A DNA stretch of 64,000 nucleotides. Origin: Parus major (lineage: Eukaryota; Chordata; Aves; Passeriformes; Paridae). Made by a program: the position numbers and the translations under genes. The DNA lies in the NCBI RefSeq assembly GCF_001522545.3, contig NC_031797.1, forward strand, positions 3,187,961-3,251,960, in the 5' to 3' direction. The notes beneath the pieces were generated by a model. That model ran no database searches and was not told where the DNA came from. It was given only the letters and a program-made list of their open reading frames with translations. Shown here piece after piece: positions 12,701 to 24,700 of the stretch (positions within the stretch are counted from its first letter, which is position 1; each line of letters starts with the position of its first letter).

Positions 12701-15700
12701 TGAAATATGTAATTTTGTCCCTCTTTCAGATGGATTAATCAGAAGTTTAAGTTTTTCTCATTAGAAACATGAGGTTCTACACTAGCACTTCTGTTTCAGT
12801 GGAAGTTGAATTTCTGCAGCAGATGGAAGTTGTCCTGACAGGCAGGATCTTTATTTCAGATACTTTTCTACAACTGTTTTTTACATAAATCTCATTCCTG
12901 GAATTCAGCATTTTTGTGGTGTCCTCTGGACTGGCCCCAGAAGGTCCAGGCCTCTCCTGGGTCAAGGACCCACAGCTGGAGACAGAGCTGCAGGTTGGTC
13001 TCAGAGCAAAGGACCACCTGATGCTACTGTAGCACATGGCACTTCTGTAATTATCCCAAAATTGAGATTATCAAACAATTATCTCCCTAGAAAAGATAAG
13101 GAAAAAATCAGGGTACCCCGGCCCAGACACTTGATCTTTCTCCAAGCCCCTGGGAACAGCTCAGCTCCCTCAGTCAAAACAAAGTGTTAAAAATAATGAA
13201 AGAACAGGTGAAGTCTAAATACAGACAGAACAAGCATCCTAAAAATATTTTTTTTCCATCAAGCCATCAATAGAAATGGTTTATTTTCTCACAATCCAGA
13301 CACTGAGGAAACAGTGTCTGCAGAGCAGCTCTGGATGACTGCACTGCAGAGCACCCATGTGAAGAGGGGGTTTTATTAAAAACCCAAAACCCTGTCTATA
13401 TACCCAAATACACACCCACAACCACAGCCACACTTCCAGCCAAGACAGATTTGGCACCTCAAAAGTCACAGATTTAGCAAATTATTATTCAGGAGTAACG
13501 GAATCAGCAGCTGGAGATGATCACTATAAAATCTTTTAGCTGCCAAACCCCAAAGTCTGTCTAAATTTGGGGAAATAAACTTGCAGTGTGGAGGGTTTAG
13601 CTCTGGCTGGATGGTGCTCCCCTCACTTCCTGCATCAACTTTGGAAATAAAACCCCTCAAAGCCATCACACGTACACAAACACATGGATCAATCCTCAGA
13701 CAGCTCCTTCTCTCCAAATTCCACACTCAGTGACCAAGTTCTGACTGACAGAATAGCGTCCAGGAATGCACGTTCCAGCAAAACAGAAATCACATCTTTG
13801 GGACAAAATAAAAAATAAAATCTATTCCCGGTACCCAACGTGGAGAGGCTTCACTCCCAAAACTCTGCAGCCACTGCACAACTCCCTGGAGACCAAATAC
13901 ACAAGGAATTCCATGGAGGAGGAGGAGGAAAAACCCAGGAAAAATGAGGTTTTACCTTGTAGAGAGACGGGAACTTCAGCCAGAACTGCATTTGGGACAT
14001 TTTAGAGCAGCATTCGGGGGGCTGTCGGTGCGGGAGGCAGCAGCAGGGGGAGGGTGCTCAGTGGAAAGTGGAGAAAGGTCCATTCACAGCCCGGGCTCAT
14101 CGGGGGGCTTTAAAAGCCAACATGCAGCAAGCAGAGAAGGGAAAATGGAGACTCAGGGCCCGGCAGAGCTGTCCTGCAGCCGGAGATTTGCATAGACTGT
14201 TTAGTCACGACCAGAGGGCTCTTACTTCCTCTAAGTCCAGGGCTGACTTTCAGGAAATGATGCCTGCTTGGTAAGTCAGTGAAATTACTGGCAGTGCGAG
14301 GAGAATTACTGTACGTGGTGTAATCCAACCACAGAGCACAGTAAACAGCGCCAGGCTCTGCAGAGCCAGAGGGCTCCGGGCTCCCTTCGCTCCCTCCCCG
14401 GCCACCCAAAGCCAGACTTTGTCCCTCTGGCACCCCTTCCTCTGAGCTGGGGGTCCTGCCCTCCTGCCCCCCATTTCAGGGTTCAGGTGATGTGGTTGAA
14501 GGGATAAAGCTGATGAGGAGTATTCCCATGTTGGTGTCCCCCCCCTCCAAGAGCTCTATTTGTCTTTGGTGTCTGCCCCACCCCAAATCGTGCCTTTAGA
14601 AACCTAAAGGAGTGGCTCATTCTCTTCCCTTTCCTCCCAGGATCGCTGTTATTTCCCAGGGACCGTTGCCTCCTCTTTCCAAGGCTGGCTCCCTTTTAAC
14701 TTCAACAGTTTTGGTAACAGAAATAAGCAAAATTTCTTTGGGGGAAATAAAAAAGGACATCTGAAAGGGATTTAAACTTAATGAAGCTCTCCTCCAACAC
14801 CACTGGAGATTAAAAGAATCATCCAAAGAACCCCCCACCCTCTGGAAAATCCCTGGGAACTGTCATGTTTGTTTTGGGTGCAAGAGGCTCCTGTTTGCTC
14901 TTCCCTGGCAGGGCTGGTGGTGGGGTCACTTCCAGTTTGCCCAGCAAACCCAGCAGAGCACGGAGCCAGCAGTGCATGTGGAACTGGGGAACGGGGAAAG
15001 AGAGGAGCCCTGAGTGTGTCTCCATCCCTGCTCCCAGTCCTTCCAGGCACCCACGGCTCGGCTCCAAGGGAGCACAGCTCGTTCTGTGTCTGAGCTGCTC
15101 AGGCAGCTCCTCTCAGGGCCTTGTGCCGGGAACAGCTGGAAAATCCCGTCTTTATCAGGCACTTCTCAAAAAAAGCAGAGCTGTGGAGTGGAAGAAGGCA
15201 CAAAGTCCTAGCAGGTCCATGAGAGAGGCGAGCAAAGCCTTCCAGGAAGAGCTGAGCGGAGGAATTCTGCTTTATGCCATCAGATGAGGAAGGAGGATGG
15301 GCCCCTCCAAGGAAAACTCGCCAGGTTCTGAGGCTGGAAAACCACCCAGAGGGCAAATATCTGCAGCAGGGCTCGTTTCCAAGGGCAGAACTCTCCCAGC
15401 ACTGTGGCTCCACAGGGATTGAGACAACAGTGAGGATCCACACTCCACACACCTAGTCCAGGAGGTTTCTTCAATAAGCAAATGGGAAATAAAACCACCT
15501 TTTCCCTGGCACAAGTACTGCTGTGGCAGGGTCTGCAGTCACAGATGGGGCTCCCAGGAGGAGCTGGAGCATCTGCTGGGCTCCCTGTTCCCAGGACCCA
15601 TCTCACCTGCAAGCAGCACCTCCCTGAGAGCCAGCAGAACGTCCTGCAGGGACCACAGTGACAACAGAATTTGGTTTCTGTGGGCAGCAGGCTGGGGATA

Positions 15701-18700
15701 GAGAAAGGCTGAGGGTTCTCAAGGCTCCTTTTCTCTGAATTTGCTGTATTTAAGAGCAGGCTCTGCTGGCTCGTGGGGCAGGTGCTTTAATGACACGTAT
15801 GAAGAGGCAGAATTTATTTCTGAAATGTCTTAATTAGCAGCTTGCTGTGTGACCTTGACTGAACCACGATGTCCTGCCTGAGCCAATCGAGGTCTCGCAA
15901 TTTCTGCAACCTTTGGAAGAGCACATGGATTAATTCCTCTTCCTTTTCTGTCAGTGGGGCAAAATGCAGACATGAGAGACCTGTGCTGCTGGAGGAAGTG
16001 GGAACACGGCGCAGATACCCAGGGCTGCTGCATTGATTTTGCAAGACCACAGCAGTGTAATCACCACGGGGAAGATAAACCACTGTGGAACCACCACCTG
16101 GAATGTTCCCAGCCTGTCTGAGGGGAGAGGCAATCCTGCTCCCCACAATTCACCCAAGAACACGTGTGCTGACAGACAAACAGGGAAAGCAGGATTATTC
16201 CAGCACTCACATCTGACTTTTTCCCTTGCAGCCAAGCCCAGGGAGTCGCTGTGCTGGGGAACCTTCTGCACCCCCTGACTCAGACCAACTCTGCTTTGAA
16301 TTAAAGCATCTATTTTCAACCATGTCCCCATGGTCTGCTATTGGATTCTATTACCAGCACTTTTAAGAGCACTGAGCGTTTCAGACTGGCTTTTCCCGCT
16401 TTCGTTGGCTTTGGGAAGGGAGGAGGCAGGGAATGGTGCCTGCCAAGAAACTCAGAAGGCAGATCTCCATCCCTCCTGCCCAGAGTGGGCATCGCTGCTT
16501 GGAGGCAGCAACACAGATAAAAACTATCAAGACTGGAATGGAGGGGGATATCTGAGCCCTCCAGGCTCTTTTACCCTTTTCTCCAGGGCCACAGGCATCT
16601 GAGGGGGCTTCTGCCATCCACTGACAACAAATTACACCTCAAAAGCTGAATTGTACCTCCCTTCCTCTTGGGAAACCAGCTCAGGGTGCCTGAGCACACC
16701 AAGCCTTTGGTCAGTGCACAGTGAGCTGTTATAACCACAGCCTTCACTTTCCTTCCCTCAGGCCTGCAGGATGTGTCAGGTATCTCACCCAGAGGGGTTA
16801 TAAAGTGTTATTACATCAGCCCAAACCCCAAACCTGCAGTGCAGAAACAAAGACACGAGCACACTTGTTCTCCCAAGGCCAAGAGCCAGGTAACTGCCTG
16901 CAAATAGATTTTAATGTCTGTGTTCCCTGTAGACATAACTCCAGGACAGCAACAGAAGTTCCAGGACGTTTCTTATTCCAGGAAACTCTTTGTTTCAGCC
17001 ACAATCAAGTGTTCCATATAATTTAATAACTGTTGCATTGATTTCTCCTAAATCACCCCAGCTCTGTGCACTGCAGCACTTCTAAAAATTAATACTTTAC
17101 TTAAGAGCGGGTTAATTTCTCCTCCTGCTTTAACAAGGAAGATTAACAGGAGATTGCAAGGGGCTGGTGGTGAGGAGAGGGCTGGTTTATGATTAACACG
17201 GGGGGGAAGGAGCCCCCATCCAGCAGAGCAGATCAAACAAGGCTGTAACTGCATCTTTACAGCGTTACTGAAGGTGACTCTGCCCAGGAGCAGCCAATTC
17301 CTCCTGGCCCACAGGATAAATCCATCTGGCCTGACCTCCTGCCTCCAGCCCAAGCATAACCCATGTTTAAAAAGGGGACCAGAGCTCCTTCCAGAGCATT
17401 TACACCCAGAGCTGCTTCACTGAGGGGAGAAGGAGGATCTGCAGAGTGCCCTGCACACCCACTGTGTTCCCAGCTCCACCTTCCCCTGGAGCTGCTCCCC
17501 TTCCCCTGGAGCTGCTCCCCTCCCAAGTTTATTTCTCAGTGGACCTCAAGGCATATCAAGTCAGCAGAGGAGGTTTCTGTGTGTTCAGCAAAGTCCTGTT
17601 CTGGAGCCACAAGTCACACAAAATTAGGCAAAGGGAACACAGACTGCCAGCAAAGGCCATCAGAGATAACAGAGAGCTCACAGGAGTTCAGCAGAGTCTG
17701 TGTTTCAACTAATTCTAAACTGACCAGGGCAGTGAAGTTAAAGAAAAAAATCTGTGGTGGCCAAGGGGAGCAGGAATGCTCTCCTAGAGCAGGATGCTTT
17801 GACTCTATAATGCTCTGGGGACAGACACAGCTCACAGGGACAACATAGACCAGAGGATAAGTTAAACCCCCCTGGATTCAATCTTTTCTTATTGCAATTA
17901 ACAGCTCTCACCATCAGTGTCACAGGACAGCACCACCATGGCCACAGTGCCTTTGCAGAGCTGCTGCCCACGAGTGCCAGATCCCAGCTCAGCAGCACCT
18001 GGGACTGCAGGAATTAACAGCAGGAACAGAGGGAAGCAAAAGAAAACAAACCCTGCTTCTCTCAGGACTCTGATTTGTAAGAACACGTGGGCAGTCCGTA
18101 GACTTTTCCATAAGGAGGTGGCACCGTGTGGTTGGGATGAGACTTTGGCTGAAGACAACAGTTCCCAAGACCAGAAACGCTGTCAGACCCAACGTGGCCT
18201 CCCAGAACTATTTTCTGAACCTCCCTTCAAGCCACTTGTTTATATAAAAAATGCCAACAGATCGGCAAGGATGAATCACCCAGGAGCAAGCCAGAACCCA
18301 AAAATATTGTGGAGGAAACAAGTTCAAGTTCACATCAGGCTGTTCTGGCCATGCAGCAAAGCACCTTCCCTGCTCAGCAAGGTGAATGGTTCAGCTACAG
18401 AGAAACTCCCAGAGCCACTAGAAAATGTGGCAATTCCCACTCTCAGCATCCCCAGGTCAGCAAAGCCTTTGCAGCACCAGGACCCCCAAACAAAACATGG
18501 AAGGATGAGGAGAGGAAATGCCAATGCCAGAGGAAAAAGCACCAGAACTCCTGCTCTCTGAAACCTACAGCACACAGAAAAATCACTGCCACCAACGGAA
18601 AGGGTTTGCTACACAAATTCCTCAATCATTTGCTCTTCAGACCTTTCAAATCCTTCTTCATTATTCCTCAAAATTCTGGATTCTGCTACAGGAGCAAAGC

Positions 18701-21700
18701 CAAGAGAGCAGCCTGTATCTATGTGTGAAGGCAGCACAAGTCCTCAGACAAGCACCTGATCCATTTTGCCTGCCCAAGGACCACAGATTGGATCAGGAAT
18801 CTCTTACCAGCAACTGCAGCAAACTCCTCATGTTGTCCCTTGGCACAGTTGGACCAGCCCTTGCCACTCCTACCACGGCAGAAGGAAAGTGTGGAAAAGA
18901 CAGGTACTTTCCTGTACAGCCACCTGGAAAGATGGAACCACTCAGCTTCTCCCACCCCTCCTGATGGCAATTTTCAGCTTCTCAAGCCAAATGCCAGTAT
19001 TTAACAATTTGGTGTCTGGGACAATGACAAATCAGTAAAGTGGAAAACATTGATGAAGGAAGGGCTGGAAAAACTTCAGGAAACTCCCAGATGGCTCCAG
19101 ACTGATGCCACTGTCTCCAGTTCAGGGTCTGCTGCTCCAGCAGAGCCAGGCTCCAACTCTGGCTCCTGTGAGCAGATCTGCAGCTTTTCTCTGGATGAGC
19201 AGTTCCTGGTGGCTCAGAGACCCCTGCAGTTTATCCATGACTTCCATGTCAGTGCTTAGTGCATCCAAATCCTAGTGAGCACCAGGAGAGATCATGTAGG
19301 GGGCTCAGAAGTCCAAAGCTGAGTGTTCAGGAACGCTGACCTGGCTCCATGCTGCAGAATGAGCTGTTAGAGCACACTGGAGCCTGAAATTCCTCTTCCA
19401 GAGACAGCCCCACAGGTGAAATCACCCAGCACTGCTCTTTGGCTCTGGGGAGCTCCAAACACACCCCAGCCCTCCAAGGTACCAAGTCCAGCAGGGTGAA
19501 AACAGAGCTCTGACAAAGCCTGATCCACTGTTTCTCAGTTTCAGCACACACAGGGTGACACATCACTGCCCTGTTACCTGTGGAATCTCCAGGGACCAGA
19601 GCATGAGCTCACAGGCAAACCATGGAACAGGAGAGCACCATAAAGCTGCTCTGCTCCTCGTGGGAGCACATGGCACTACCTGGTGGTACAATACCCCAGT
19701 GAAGGAACTGTTTGAGCTGTATTAGGTTCAGAGGACACTTTGCTGTGTCCATACTGGGGGCAGAACACCTGCAGGAACATTGCAATAGGCACAGAAAGAG
19801 TCCAAAGAAAAGGCCTAAAATCACCTCACCCACATCCCATCACTCACATCCCATCACTCACTTCCTCTCCCAAAGGATGAGAGCAGCACAAGAATTATTT
19901 CTTGCTCTGGGAATCATTTGAGGTCACTCACACACCTGCTTTGTCTCAGAGCCTCCTGCTCTTTTCTCACCCAGCCAACACAAAGCATCTCCTTTCACAA
20001 AGAACCTCCAAAACTCTACTCCTCCAAGCTGCCTGAGATCAATTTCTGTGATGCAGCAGGGAAGGAAGCTGACTGACCACCAAGATACTAGAAAACACAT
20101 AAGTCAAAGAAATAATTAAGCCCTTTTCCCGTTGAAGCCATCAGCCAAACCCCACTAGACCTGGAGGTGAGACCTATGGCAAGGACCCCTCTCTCCCCTT
20201 CCCATCGCAGCCCGGTAAATGGTCTCACAAGTTGATGAGATCACCTTTCTGCCTCGTTCCTCCCACAATTAATTCTGCAGGAGGCAGAGATCAATGCTGC
20301 TGTGATTCAATTATTTACCTGGTTTAATCCAGCCAGAAAACCCTGACCAGCCCAGTGCCTGCCCTGGTTGGTCCCTGATGTGAGGCACAGGGAGCTGGAT
20401 GTGGGGACCACACCAGTGGCCACCTCAAAAAGCACAAATCCCCAGCACCTGCTCATCCAAATCTGTAGAAATCAGAGCCCCAAGAAGGGTCAAAACCTCT
20501 CTTTGGCCACACCAAAAAACCAAAACACAACGAGGAGGAATTAACACACAGGCACCAATGTCTGTATTAATTCCTAGAAAGGATATAGCCAGTCCCTTTT
20601 TCATTCCAAAGTCAGCTCTGTCATATCAACTACTTGCAGTTTTTACTGACTAATCTTACCATAAGATGTTGCCAAAAGCCAGTGCAACATTCCCAAACAT
20701 CATGGAAAGAGCTCCTTCCCACCCAGAGAGATCCCTGAGGTGAGGGAGCTCCAGAGACACCGAACGACTCGAGGGTCACTGTTCATTCCTCCCACGCTTC
20801 AGTTCTGCAAAAACTGACCTGGCTGCACTCTTGGAATGCTGGGCACTGAGTTGATGTAATCTCTAAATATTCACTATTCAGGAATCCACCACTTGTAGCC
20901 ACTGAGGAAGAACATGTGGCACAAGAGCATTTTGGGAGGGAAATAACTGAAGAGTCTGAAGCGTGTTCAGTTCACACTCTGGGACCCTCCTGCAGCCAGA
21001 ACCATCCCCAGCACTGCCAGTGTTTATGCCAAACACCCCTTTAAAAGATAGAAGCAGTTTTATCACAGAGAAGCTCCTACCAAACCAGGGACACCTTTCA
21101 AATTCCTGGTGTCAGAGGACTGATCCCAATTGCACACAATTCTTCTCCGGGGGTGGACAAATTTATCACCTATCTCTTCATTCTCCCTCAGTAAGGCAAC
21201 ACTGAAAAATAAACCCCAGCATTCCAAAGCCCTGTTTTCCCCCCAAAGATATCAGGAACTCTGCACTTACCTGAGGAAAATCCCCATTTTTTGGTAAAAA
21301 GTCAGTGGGGTCCACAGTTGCATAGTTTGTATCGAAGAAATGTGGTCTGCTGATGGAATCCATATAAAAATCCTGAGGGGGGTTAAAATATTGCCTGTAA
21401 GGAAATGGGAGAAGCAGTTACTCCCTGTCAGTCCCCAGCACTTCTCAGATCACTTCAGCCTCTGGCAGCAGTGAAGCTGAAACTTCAGGATGTCACACAC
21501 AGGAGAGGGATATTATTGGATATTATCCAGAAGAGAGATGGCAAAATATTATCTCTACCAGTTCTATTCCACCTCCCAAACTCAGCAGTGTAAAAATGTT
21601 GAATTAAGAATATAATTTGGGGGAATTTGTGTAAACCAGGAAGGATTTAATAGGTAACAATGGTCTGCAGTACCCAATATTGCAGCCCTGATGACAAAGC

Positions 21701-24700
21701 AGAATGAAGCTCTGGGACGTCCCAGCATGAAAGGCGTGGTGGACCTGCCAGTCACACCAGGTAAGGACATGAGGTTCAGGGAAACATCACACCTGAATGG
21801 CAGTTTGGGCCACAAAACCCCCAAAACAGCCCCACAAACCAGCTGTGACAGGGAAACACCCCTGTTAACCCACCTACACAGGGGCTTCAGCACTCACAGA
21901 CCTCAAGGGCAGCTCAGAATGGAAGGGTTGGTGACTGGGAAACACAGACAGAAGTTTTACCCAGGGAGAGCAGCTAGGGATGTGACTAGTGTGAGTTCAA
22001 AGGCAAGATCTCTGCTCAGCTAACAAGGGAACAAAGCAAAGATCCTGCCTGGGCAGGGCCATGCCAGCTTCCTCCTGCTCCCTGCACCCTGCGTCCACTT
22101 CCTCTGGGCAGCCAGGGGCAAAAACTGCACAAGAGCACCCAATTTCCTTCCTCCTGCCCAGGAGCAGCTGCTGGCCTCTGCTCCAAGCCACCTCCTGGTT
22201 TGTACAAACCCTTTCCCTCTCCTGCAGGAGCAAGGAATGTGCTTTGTAATCTTTCCCATAAGGGAATTGCTGGGCTCCTGCTTGGGCAATTGCCACCAAC
22301 ACCCTCGGTGCTGCAGCCACGGGATGTCCACCTGGGCTGGATGGTTTCCTCTTGAGGGGAGCTGCCCAAAGAACTCACAGCCAGAAATTTGAACAGAGGG
22401 AGAAACAGAGTTTGAACAGAACTCCTGCCCAGGAGCTGGGAATGCCAAGCTGCCAAAGGATTATTAAGCAATTAAGGTGCCATGTGTGGCCAGCAGCTCG
22501 TTAACGCACTCGGTGAGCATTTAAATGTGGATTTATGTGCAAACACAGTTATCTCCTCTGATAAATACGTTTTTCCTGCTCATTTCCATCACTAAAGATA
22601 ATATCCTGTAAAACAAACAGCTCCTTCCTACTCCTTTTCTGTGCTGCTACCTGCTGCAGAGACACCTGAGGCTCTGTGTGAACACACCTGCACATCCCAA
22701 CTCCTACAGTCCAGCCCTGATTGTTGGCTCTTCGTAATCCATCCAAGGAAATTAAAATCTGGGCATAAATTCTGGGAATGAATGTATTTCCACACAGGAA
22801 AAGGCTGGTTTAAAAGGCTTTCAAGTCGAGGCCGCTGTGGTCTCGCCGTCTCTCACACGAGGACACGGCTTGGCCAGCGTCAAGGAACTAACCAAGGAAT
22901 AGGAAAACTATTTTTACTGGAAAAGTGAACACCCCCTCCTGTTTCCCTGGCACTCTGTGGCCTGGACAAGGGTCAGTCAAGGTAATGAGAAGGAGACCAA
23001 GAGAGCTCCAACCTCCCTGGCCTGCTGTGGGATGACCAGCTCTGGTTTGCATTGTGTTACCCTCAGTCTTGGTCTTTAATCCATCCATGTGAGATGCACT
23101 TGGTTCCTGCAGTGTGCAGGGAGAGCCCACAGCACCTCCAGGCACAGCTCAGAAATCCTCCTTGGAAAGCCCCCAAATCCTTTCAGTACCTTTGGAGCTG
23201 GGCTTTATCTTCCCTTGAGTCAGAACTCAAAGTGTTCTCCCTCATTTCCAGGGCTGGCACAGAGCCATTCACAAGTTCATTTGAATTAAACTGGGACAAA
23301 AAAAAGCTTTAACTGGAAGAATCAGGTCAGTGACCCTGTCACAGCCAAGGTGTGAACACAGCCTGCAGCCAACTGCTCTATCCCCACCTCTCCAAGGGTT
23401 TAGCTCCTGGCAAACTGCTCCATGGGAGCTACTGTGGGTCAGCAGCTTCCCTCAGAGGCTGAGGGGGCTCACTGGACACCCAAAAACCATTCCAGAAAGG
23501 AAATTTATGGTGGTTTAATCTCACCAGATGCCCAAAGAGGAATGCTCCACTGCAATTCAGCATTGCAGCTGCTCATCCATGACCCAAAGCATCCAAAGCC
23601 CTTCTGGGCCACAATGTCACTTCTCTGAGACCTCCCATGGGTGTTTTGTCCAGGCTCCATCCTCTGTCCTCCACTCAGGGACACAAAACTTCACCTCTCA
23701 AGCTGGTGGAAGATCAGGGAGAGATGAGAGACCTCTGGCTGCCTCAGTTTCCAGCCCAGCACTTTCCTTCCTCATCAGACCCCAATCCATGCTTTTCAGA
23801 GCCTGCTTCACTATTTCAGCAAGCAATGCCGAGGTGGAAAAGGGCATAAAAACAGCAAGAAAAGGTGTTGTGTGTATTGGAAAGTGGGGACAAAGCTTTG
23901 CTGCATCTGTGTGATGCCTCATCCAACAGCACAACTGGGCTGCCCCAGATCCCCCTCACCCAGGAACGTGCTGAGCCTCCAGCAGCAAGGGAAGCTGAGC
24001 TCTGCAGGGATAATTTCTTCAGAAAAGAGCTGAGCTGCTGCTCTTCACAGCCCTGAAGCTCCCTGGCTCTTTCAGGGAGGTTTAATACACTGTTGACATT
24101 TGTCAGGTTAAGAAAATCTGAACCCAAGAGGCCACGTTTGGGGTCTTCTAAAGAAATTCCCTAGCATGAAAGTGAACTCCTGAAAGGAAACAGGAAAAAC
24201 CTGCTTCAGGATAAAGGTGTTGCTATGAGAATAAGCCCTGTCCAAACACAACCACTTGCAAATGAGATTTCTCTGCAAGGATTCTGAAGAAAAACGTGCA
24301 CCACCTCTAATGCCAGCTGCATTTTTCCGTGTTACAGAATGGGTTACAATTACAACTGCCTTTAAAATCTCACTCTTCAATGTTTCCATTCCTTCCAGGA
24401 TTCCTGCCGGTAACCCCCTCACTCTAAATCCACCTAAAACAGAGTCAGTGCCACTTTCAATTACAAAAAGCACAGAGATTTTTTATTTTAATGTGAAATG
24501 CAGATGCAGAAAATCTCACCTGAAAAGTGATTTTTACAGCTCCTGGGGTATGAAGAACAAAAAACTAAAGGTGCAACCTTGGCTAAATCACTCCCTAGCA
24601 AATCATTACTACAATGGGCCTCATTTGCAGAAGTAACTCCAGCAAAGGCAGCAAGTCCAGGTTTGTGTCAGACACAGGCATGTCCTTGCAGGATCGGGCT

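Larger units (their letters stand above)
10246..21270 (-). other. SBNO2 intron, 11 kb
   Basis: Largest SBNO2 intron in the window. It contains a motif-rich CpG-elevated patch at about 13960-14340 (possible enhancer or alternative promoter), a 20-bp duplication at 17478-17521 and an inverted GATA pair near 13079-13100. No coding exon matching SBNO2 or another gene recognised. Confidence 0.7.

Noticed and set aside
15834..15865. Second MIR-like fragment (GCTGTGTGACCTTGACTGAA)
   Set aside because: Match is only about 20 bases and the flanks do not continue the MIR pattern.
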